From Neurospora crassa OR74A (lineage: Eukaryota; Ascomycota; Sordariomycetes; Sordariales; Sordariaceae), in contig NC_026507.1 in assembly GCF_000182925.2 (NCBI RefSeq), forward strand, positions 1,054,001 through 1,118,000: a DNA stretch of 64,000 bases, written 5' to 3'. Of the stretch, positions 56,919 through 64,000 are shown one piece after another. The notes beneath the pieces are model-generated. The model was not told where the DNA came from, ran no database searches, and saw only the letters and a list, made by a program, of their open reading frames with translations. Made by a program: the position numbers and the translations under genes. Every line of letters begins with the position of its first letter. Positions within the stretch are counted from its first letter, which is position 1.

Positions 56919-58139
56919 CTAAGCATTCACCATGGCCATATAATCCACCGTCGGCTCCAATCCTTCAAGTTGCACCTTCACGTTACCTACCACTTGCCTC
57001 ATTCCGGCGGCGGCACTCTCCTTCCAAACATCTTTCAACTTGACCGCCATCTCCACCGTCAACTTCAGCTTGGGCACCTGGTTCGGCCTCAAAATCGCCG
57101 TCATCGTCTGCGCCCACTTCCACGGCTCCTCCACCCCTCCCGGTTGACCATTAAAGTACTCCCACCCTGCGACCCCCCCAATTTGCCCATACACGTCCCT
57201 CAAAGTCTTGATTGAGTTCGCCAGCGTGCCAGCAGTCACGAACCCTCCGCCGTTATTCGGGTTCGTCAGCTGCCCGATGACTATCTTGGTAGGCGACAGC
57301 GCCCCGCGCATGTCTCGTTGTGCGTTGTCGGTGATGATCTGATGAAACTGGTTCGGGTTCCCCGCGTCGCCAAACCCAGAGTAGAACTGGCAGTTATAGA
57401 AGGCTACTTCCTTGCCGGCGCCGCTCGGCGCCAGCATCAGCTTGCGATAATCGAACCCGCTGAGGTTCCAGCCGCCCATGGTCAGCGCGCTGGCAACGGG
57501 GGCGAGGGTGATGATGAAGTCCTTCCCGAAGTCGGCGCGGAGCCGAAGGATGAGCCGCTCGATGCCACCCTGGCTCATCGGCTGCTCAACGTCAATGTCG
57601 AGCCCTTGGAGGCCGTAGCGCTTGATGGTCTCGTGGAGTTGGCCGTAATATCGGTTGAAAACGGTCTCGTTGGCTGAGTCGAGCGTGTCTGGGGTGAAAG
57701 ATCCAGCAGCGGCTCCGCCAATCATGCCCATGATTTTGACGCCGGCATAGCCAAGGATTTGGGTCTCTTGCCAGAGGGTGCCGTAACGCGGGTCGGTTGG
57801 CTGGTGGTCATTAAGCGTGATGTTCCCGTCTTTCTGGATATGCAGGGAGCAAACGATGAGATGCGTGAGAGCAATGTTCTTTTCGGTGACGAGTGGAAGC
57901 ATGGAGATGGGCTTGCCCGACTCGTCGTGTGTGGTCTGAAAGTAGATGATGAGGCGAGGTATTTCGGTGCGGATGATAACGTCTGTCGTGTTTCCCTGGC
58001 CATAGGCAAATGTGGCCCGAGGGGATAGAGTATGCCCATTGATATGGGTACGAATCTGAAGAGGATTGGCAGCTGTGACAATGATGGGTGTAAGGATGGC
58101 CATCAAGGCAGTAGCCGCACGGAAAATCGTGGACCTCAT
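56919..58139 (-). CDS. secreted GH18-family protein (chitinase / endo-N-acetylglucosaminidase type)
   Basis: Single-exon gene of 406 aa on the minus strand. The first 23 residues (MRSTIFRAATALMAILTPII plus a short tail) form a signal peptide. The mature part has the GH18 barrel order: IPRLIIYFQTTHDESGK at the first strand, IALTHLIVCSLHI, VKIMGMIGGAA (equivalent to the SxGG motif), then the catalytic strand QGLDIDVEQ at residues 178-186. In the family's DxxDxDxE motif the last three acidic residues are present (Asp181, Asp183, Glu185) and the first Asp is Gln178. Later segments (YNCQFYSGFG, KIVIGQLTNP, GVAGWEYFNG) match strands 6-8. The catalytic acid is intact, so activity on chitin or N-glycan chitobiose is plausible. 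The gene is divergent from the FAD monooxygenase 2.2 kb away. Confidence 0.9.
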   Translation of the reverse strand: MRSTIFRAATALMAILTPIIVTAANPLQIRTHINGHTLSPRATFAYGQGNTTDVIIRTEIPRLIIYFQTTHDESGKPISMLPLVTEKNIALTHLIVCSLHIQKDGNITLNDHQPTDPRYGTLWQETQILGYAGVKIMGMIGGAAAGSFTPDTLDSANETVFNRYYGQLHETIKRYGLQGLDIDVEQPMSQGGIERLILRLRADFGKDFIITLAPVASALTMGGWNLSGFDYRKLMLAPSGAGKEVAFYNCQFYSGFGDAGNPNQFHQIITDNAQRDMRGALSPTKIVIGQLTNPNNGGGFVTAGTLANSIKTLRDVYGQIGGVAGWEYFNGQPGGVEEPWKWAQTMTAILRPNQVPKLKLTVEMAVKLKDVWKESAAAGMRQVVGNVKVQLEGLEPTVDYMAMVNA

Positions 58140-59994
58140 GGTAGCAGTAGGTCGTCTATTACTACTGATGCTTCCTGTAGGGTTGATGATGGAGGCATTG
58201 AACGAGAGGATTGGGGGGTTTCACGCCTTATCAACGACGTGAATCCTTCCCAGACACGACACGCACCAATCAGTTGGAAAGGTATGGCGACTTGAAGGAC
58301 TCTGTTAACGGACTTCCCAGATAATTGGGCTCCGGAATGACGGTTTTGCTGGCATCGCGAATCGTTAGCAAGATACCATTCCCTTGACCACGGAGCAAAG
58401 CCAGGCAAATCGCAAAGCTCATTTTCGTCAAGAACTTTGTCTCAACTCCCGAACAAACAATTTTGTTTACACAGAAACACTCACCAGGGACGCGCACGAT
58501 GATTTAGGTGGTTCGCGATGGCACTCGTGATCAAGAATGAAGAAGTCTTTTCGCCCATTCCCTCGCCAGCTTGGCAGGTTCCGAGACACAACAAATCGCG
58601 GTTCTCGGACCGAAAGGAGAGTCCCCAAAGTGATGAACTACCGAAAAGACTCGGGACGTTGATTTTCCAACTTCCAGAGAAATCAGGCATGGTCTGTAAG
58701 TATGCTGCCCGAATATATGCATTTTATGCCCTCGAAAAGACGTGGGGGAGACGTGTTGCCACCCCGAGGCCAGTAGATTCGATTCTTCTGATGTCTTGCC
58801 ATTTCATCGACCTGACATTTTGAGACATTCCATTCACCATCTTGTATACACTTTCTGGCGTGTGTGAATGTTGCAATATGCTTAGAGATTATGACAGATT
58901 TCCCTGGAAGTAGAAGTTGTAAAATCAACGCCCCAAGTCATAAGTGGTAGATCTGGTTCACCAAGAGTGACAATTCGCACAAATCAAGCATACAGCCCCC
59001 CCCACATTTTGTTCCTTTACAGGATTAGCACATTGGCGGTTAGGTGTCTCAGCCAGAATCCAAGGTCGACGTTAACGCGATTGGGCCAGGACCTTGGAAC
59101 TGCGTAGTATGGATTACCTAGTGCTGAATCAAGCAGGAAGCAAGCGCTGAAAGCAAAAACGCTTGACATCATCACATGATCCTCGAAATCGACAAAAACG
59201 AAGAACGGCTTACGAAATCATTTACCATTCTGCCATTCCGAGGAACTTCGCTTTGATCTGCGCCTTCAGGGTTGTGGTTCTGTCTGCGAAATGCAGCCAT
59301 GCCTGGATCTTCAGGAACTGGGGTCAGGAGGGGATCCGACTATGTGCTCTTCTGCTGCGGACGAGGTTGATGTCCTCGCACTTGAAAAAGTTGGTTTGGC
59401 CTCTGCAGTATCGCTTCGACTTGATTGCTCTTACCTTTGTCAGAAACCAAGCTGCAGTATACATCACACTTCCCGACAGGAATCAGCAGTATTAAACAGG
59501 ATCGATGCGCTGCCTCAAAACCTACAGTACCTCCTCGTCAAATTTCTAAGCATGGAACCGTGCCGCTCCATCAACGAGAGCGAGAAAGCACCAGCCTTGC
59601 GGTTCCCATTGGAGGCAGCAAGCGACAGACCTTAGCTTCCAGCTTTTACCTTGAGTTGGACACACACAACGTGAAAGTGCGCAGGCTACACAGCCTTTCA
59701 AGGTCGCATCTTCAGACTTCAGACATCGACCATGCGTTATTTCATGTGATTGCGCTGGTTTCGACATATCCCCTCCAGTTGAATCCAACCGATACTCTGC
59801 GCGACTTGGATTTACAATCAACCTACTGTCCGAACTCTCCCGAGCCGACATGAGGATCAAGCTGCGGCCACTGCCACAAAAGCTGGCAGGACTCAGGCCA
59901 ATACCCCATGGGTGAGCAGAAGCGTGATGATGTGTAGCGCAGGAGTTCCGACGGCGGCCGGTCAAAGCCTCTTTCCGACTTGGTGGATATGAGG
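58140..59994. other. divergent intergenic region of GH18 and the FAD monooxygenase
   Basis: Divergent promoter region of about 2.2 kb in total. Several open stretches (up to 212 codons on the minus strand at 59546-60184) have no recognisable features. Nothing else was identified. Confidence 0.5.
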
Positions 59995-60000
59995 TATAAA
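59995..60000 (+). promoter_or_regulatory. TATA box of the FAD monooxygenase gene
   Basis: TATAAA in the context ggtataaagtg, 318 bp upstream of the ATG. This implies a 5' leader of roughly 280 bases. Confidence 0.5.
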
Positions 60001-60317
60001 GTGAAGCATCCGTCGACCATTTCTGAGAGATATCCTGACTGCAGAGAATATTGCTCATCACACATCGCAGAGTCAACCGTATCAACAGAGTCATCACCAA
60101 CTTCTTCCGTTCCACTGGGACTGCCCAGAGTACCCTACCATTTGAACCTTGGCCTTCAGATGAGCTTACTATTCCACCAGCCATACCAGCTCATTTATCT
60201 CGACTTTCGAGGTTCATACACTTTTCCGTGCCTTGGACCATAGACGGTCCCTACACTCGATTCCTTATCGTCTTTCACCTACTGTATCCCAATTAGAAAC
60301 CGGCAACATCATTCAAC

Positions 60318-62336
60318 ATGGACGCTCTCGCATCTCAACCACCGGTGTGCTCTTCGACCACCAGATTGCCAGAAAGTCAACAACAGCAGCTTAAAGTGGC
60401 CATAATCGGCGGCGGCATCTGTGGCGTCGCTCTCGCAGTCGGCCTCTTAGGATCCAGGCACATAGACTTCCACATTTACGAGAAGATGGCTATCTACCGT
60501 GACGTGGGGGCTGGTCTGTCCCTCCACAGGAACGCCCTTGCCGCGATGCATCTCATTGATCCGGAGCTCATCAAGGCCTATCAGAAGAAAGCCGTCAAAA
60601 TCGGCCAGGAGGATCAGGAGATGGCAACCGAAGTCATCCTAGCAGCGGGGAGACACAGCGGCCGCAAGGTTGGCGAGCTCGGTCGTGCCAGGGGACGCAA
60701 GTCCGTCAGCCGCGCTGACCTTTTAGATGGCTTCCTTGAGCAGGTGCCCAAGGAGCACATCAGCTTCGGCAAGCAAGTTGTGAGGGTCTGGGAAACTCAC
60801 CCTGGAACCGAAAGATCTAGTACAGACTCGGTCGCCCCCTATTCTGAGGATTCTGCCGAGTATGACCACCCCATCCACATTGAATTTGCGGATGGCACCC
60901 GCGCGCATGCCGACGTCCTCATCGGCTGTGACGGAATACACTCAATTGTGCGGTCTTATATCCTGGGCGAAGATCATCCAGCCACAAAGCCCAAGAACCA
61001 CGATGGATGGAAGATCTATCGCACTCTCATTCCTACACAGGTGGCTATTGAGCAATGGGGGATTGACAAGAAGTTGACCCAAACTGTACCCATCCTTCTC
61101 GGCCCCAACGGCCACATCAACATGATCCCCATGAAGAAGGGCCAAATGCTCAGTGCCGGAGTAGCCGTTCGCGGCGCTGCTCAACTAAACGCCGCTTTCG
61201 GCCCCTCCACCGTCCCGGTCTCCGCTCCTGTCCCCCCTTCAACTGCCCCTCTCAGCCCCCCTGATTCTGAGAGCGGCATCGTGCCGTGGGTGTGGTATGC
61301 GGCTCTTCACAACACCACCATCGGTGATTTCATCACTCACCATACACGTCCATCCAGTCACGAGAATTCACCCCAAGCACATCCCGTCTATCAGCCCCAA
61401 CCTTCCAACTCTCTTCCGGGACAGGGCATACCAGTGACCAAACCCTACCTCTATCGAGACTACACACGCGAGGCTCAAAAGATTGTCCGTATGGTTGCCG
61501 CCGACACGTCGGCTTCCTGGGCCGTTGGCGACCACGACCATGCTCCCTACTTCGCTCGCGGCTGCGTGGCCATGGCTGGCGACGCGGCTCACGCTGCGCT
61601 TCCCTTTGCCGGCAACGGGGCAGCACAGGCACTGGAGGACGCAGCCGTCCTGGCACATCTGTTTAGGACGTACGTCCGCACCCCCGAGATGGCCGAGACG
61701 GCGCTGTGGGCGTACCAGAGGGTGCGGATGGCGCGGTCACAGAGGGTGGTGGAGATGGCACGCGAGTACGGGCGGGTGTACTCGTTCAATCCGATCCGGT
61801 ATAGGGGGCAGTGGGTCAAGCTGCATGAGAAGCCGGAGGTCATGATGCAGTGGTTCCGGCAGCAGGCGGCTTACACAAACGAGCATGATGTCGCCTTCCA
61901 AAACAAGTGGGCGGGGCAAATGTTTGTGATGGAATCAACACGGAAGAAGGAGGCGAGGAAGCAAAGTGAGGGGGCGGAGGGCAGTTCAACGGATACGCAT
62001 CCGAAGACGAAGACGGGTGAGGTTAAGAGTGAGGAGATAAGCAATGTGCGGACTATGGGGGAGGGCACGTCGCCGAGGTCGACTTGGGTGTCGCTGGTTG
62101 CGCTCAGAGGAAGGGAGCAGGGGGGGAGAGTGGAGGGAAGGGAAGCGGCAGTTATGGATGGGGAAGATGGGGAGCGTGTGGAACGGGACGAGGCAATTGA
62201 TGATGATGATACACACGATGTGGAAAGTGTGACAAGCCTCGGACGAGACAGCGATTATGACTTCTTTGATGATTTCTCGGATGATGCGGACGACGAGATG
62301 GAAGATGAAGATGAAGATGGCCCGGGTTTTTGGTGA
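60318..62336 (+). CDS. FAD-dependent monooxygenase (salicylate hydroxylase-like) with acidic tail
   Basis: Class A flavoprotein monooxygenase that would hydroxylate an aromatic substrate using NAD(P)H and O2. Single exon, 672 aa. Signatures are the dinucleotide-binding IIGGGICG (residues 29-36), the DG motif in LIGCDGIHSIVRSY (Asp205-Gly206), and the GD motif in MAGDAAHAALPFAGNGAAQA (Gly421-Asp422). A Pro/Ser/Thr-rich insertion of about 25 residues near position 300 and another low-complexity loop near 350 interrupt the substrate domain. The catalytic core ends around residue 540. The remaining 130 residues are disordered, first Lys/Glu-rich and finally strongly acidic (DDFSDDADDEMEDEDEDG). 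That tail is unusual for the family, which normally ends near 420-470. The substrate cannot be inferred. It lies 23 kb from the PKS, too far to assume cooperation. Confidence 0.88.
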   Translation: MDALASQPPVCSSTTRLPESQQQQLKVAIIGGGICGVALAVGLLGSRHIDFHIYEKMAIYRDVGAGLSLHRNALAAMHLIDPELIKAYQKKAVKIGQEDQEMATEVILAAGRHSGRKVGELGRARGRKSVSRADLLDGFLEQVPKEHISFGKQVVRVWETHPGTERSSTDSVAPYSEDSAEYDHPIHIEFADGTRAHADVLIGCDGIHSIVRSYILGEDHPATKPKNHDGWKIYRTLIPTQVAIEQWGIDKKLTQTVPILLGPNGHINMIPMKKGQMLSAGVAVRGAAQLNAAFGPSTVPVSAPVPPSTAPLSPPDSESGIVPWVWYAALHNTTIGDFITHHTRPSSHENSPQAHPVYQPQPSNSLPGQGIPVTKPYLYRDYTREAQKIVRMVAADTSASWAVGDHDHAPYFARGCVAMAGDAAHAALPFAGNGAAQALEDAAVLAHLFRTYVRTPEMAETALWAYQRVRMARSQRVVEMAREYGRVYSFNPIRYRGQWVKLHEKPEVMMQWFRQQAAYTNEHDVAFQNKWAGQMFVMESTRKKEARKQSEGAEGSSTDTHPKTKTGEVKSEEISNVRTMGEGTSPRSTWVSLVALRGREQGGRVEGREAAVMDGEDGERVERDEAIDDDDTHDVESVTSLGRDSDYDFFDDFSDDADDEMEDEDEDGPGFW

Positions 62337-63574
62337 TGGCAAGAATATGAAGAAGACGGAAAGACTGATGAAACAACAAGGCGAAGCATTGAAACTCGGG
62401 TTATTCGTTATTTTGGATACTTGCCGGAAGAGGATAACCGGGGAAAGGGCAACAAATTGGTTAGTAGTACAAGAAGGAAGAAGCTGGAGGATATCAAGTT
62501 CAGAATGTTCATGGATGTCAAATTAATCAACATTTGTCGATATAATCCGCGGACAAATAGAAATACGAGATGGCTTTTGTTTGTCAGCAAAAATGGTGGT
62601 TCAGTGTCATAAACTCGGGGCGTGATATGAAGTCATTCCCGGCGCCGGGTTTCGAGGCTTTTGCTGATCCATGTCTTTCTTTGGTGGCAGATATCCCACT
62701 AGCAGACACTCTGGCAATTTGGCAGTATTTCTGTTAAGAAGTCATGTTAGTCGGTCGGTGCCCACTCCGCCAAGACAGATACATGCGTAGAGCAGCTTTA
62801 GGCCGGCACCAAGCTCAAGGCGGAACCTCTCGTGACCCGGTACGAGACATCATGAAGTTCCTGGTCGCTCCATCTCTGCTGAATTTCGAGAAGAAAGTGT
62901 CTACTGTGTAGTAAAGAGAATCTCTGGCCAGACCTTTCAAAAATCATGGTCATGAGATATTGTACGCTGAGAAATCATCTTGACGGAACCCCCCACTGTC
63001 GATCGTGACATGCAGTAGTACAAGTTTCCACTTTATGGACGGAATAAGCGCCCCCGGATCCCGCTACCCCGCAAAAAGCAAAAAGGGTAAGCAGATCAAT
63101 AAACCATATCCAGACATCGTGAGGGTGAGGGTAGGAAACTAAAGGACAGACACCTGGCAGTATTGGAGGCGCTGACGGACATACAAACGGAGGAAGCCGA
63201 GGCGACGACGCGGATCAAAGGATTGCCACCTTCAGTCAGGATTGACAAGTTCAGCTTCCCGTTGAAGTCATTTCCGTTCACGCGAAACCACAAGACAAAA
63301 GTGAGGGGTCACCACTAAGGGACTGGGGCCAAGACTGTCCAGCAGGACCTCTGACCACTGCAGAGTAGGTGAGGGGGTGGTGAACCCTTGTGTGGCTGCA
63401 CTCCCGTCCGGCTAGTCTAGGTCTTCCTCCACCTCCACCCGCGTATTTGGGGAACCGGATTGACACGACCTGAGCGGGGGTACGGTGGCCCAAGTGTGCG
63501 TTAGGCCGTTTATCCAAAAGTTCAGAAAAAAAATGTCCGTACCGGCTGCAGGTAATAGGTACGCGCCCGGGCGC
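62337..63574. other. 3' flank of the FAD monooxygenase to the AT-block boundary
   Basis: Ordinary composition with short open stretches only; nothing was recognised. The boundary to AT-rich sequence is marked by a GC-rich motif cgcgcccgggcgcg near 63,560-63,576. Confidence 0.5.
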
Positions 63575-64000
63575 GTCAACATAAATTCACTTTAGCAATT
63601 AACCCTATTTCACCTTCTATGTAACCCCGTATTCTCGTATAGCAAGATATACTTTAATACCTTCCCTATAATAATTATACTACTAAAAGTTAATATCTAT
63701 AACCAATATATATTAATTAGTAAGCATATATATATAAAATATCCGTATATAATATATATTAATTTTATACTAATATAACGTATAATAATGATAGCTAACA
63801 ATAATTATAATAACGATAGCCTCCTTATAGCTGAATTACGCCTATTTATTTTTAAAGGCAATTCGTTTACCGATAATATATTAAATACGTACAAGATAGA
63901 GGATAACAATATAAAATAGGATAACGTTATTATTATTCGTTTTGCAATTAAAAAGTTTTTTGATTGCAATATTAACGAAGTATATAAGATTTTATCTTAG
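63575..64000. other. start of right-hand RIP-type AT-rich block
   Basis: An abrupt change to TA-rich sequence with very few CpA/TpG, like that of the left block. It mirrors the left boundary and shows that the gene island is flanked by heterochromatin-like repeats on both sides. Too little is visible to identify the element. Confidence 0.8.

Noticed and set aside
59546-60184. 212-codon minus-strand open stretch
   Set aside because: Random-like composition, overlaps the TATA box and leader of the FAD monooxygenase.
60318-62336. FAD monooxygenase as part of a PKS gene cluster
   Set aside because: It lies about 23 kb from the PKS with housekeeping DIM1 and other unrelated genes in between.

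Overview
The window comes from a filamentous ascomycete (Pezizomycotina, probably a Sordariomycete). The genes carry short introns of about 55-80 bp with GTAAGT-like donors and CTRAC-like branch sites. The gene families (reducing polyketide synthase, OPT transporter, DUF3405, DIM1, GH18) are typical of such fungi. The flanking blocks are extremely A+T-rich with almost no CpA/TpG, which is the mark of repeat-induced point mutation (RIP).

Layout: 1 to about 25,040 is a RIP-degraded transposon graveyard. About 25,040-63,575 is an ordinary-composition gene island. About 63,575-64,000 is the start of another AT-rich block. Five 100-N assembly gaps (9664-9763, 10678-10777, 13946-14045, 15880-15979, 17004-17103) all fall in the left block. 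Reading that block frame by frame shows, on the minus strand, a gag/retropepsin polyprotein relic (about 660-3570), a Tad1-like LINE (about 12.8-14.6 kb), and a spliced coding relic (22.26-23.64 kb). On the plus strand there is a long unidentified coding relic (6.5-7.8 kb). Two much better preserved Ty1/copia pieces lie at assembly gaps (pol 9764-11059, gag 17104-18029). A 98%-identical repeat flanks these pieces (9483-9663 and 19095-19276). It holds the start of an unrecognised ORF of about 214 codons, intact enough at 18588-19232 to read through two RIP-type stops.

The gene island holds eight genes: (1) a 2567-aa reducing PKS of the PKS-NRPS hybrid type that ends after its ACP and has a degenerate methyltransferase domain; (2) a secreted aldose 1-epimerase; (3) an OPT-family oligopeptide transporter; (4) a DUF3405 type II membrane protein; (5) the splicing factor DIM1; (6) a 379-aa fungal protein with a CX2C/CX3C pair; (7) a secreted GH18 protein; (8) an FAD monooxygenase with a long acidic tail. 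The PKS lies next to the AT-rich block with no obvious tailoring enzymes, transcription factor or trans-ER adjacent, so it looks like a solitary biosynthetic gene. DIM1 is a housekeeping gene. The others are nutrient-use, wall or secretion genes with no evident joint pathway. Large intervals between genes (25.0-29.6, 37.5-39.7, 41.1-45.9, 51.8-54.3, 58.1-60.3 kb) contain nothing I could identify.
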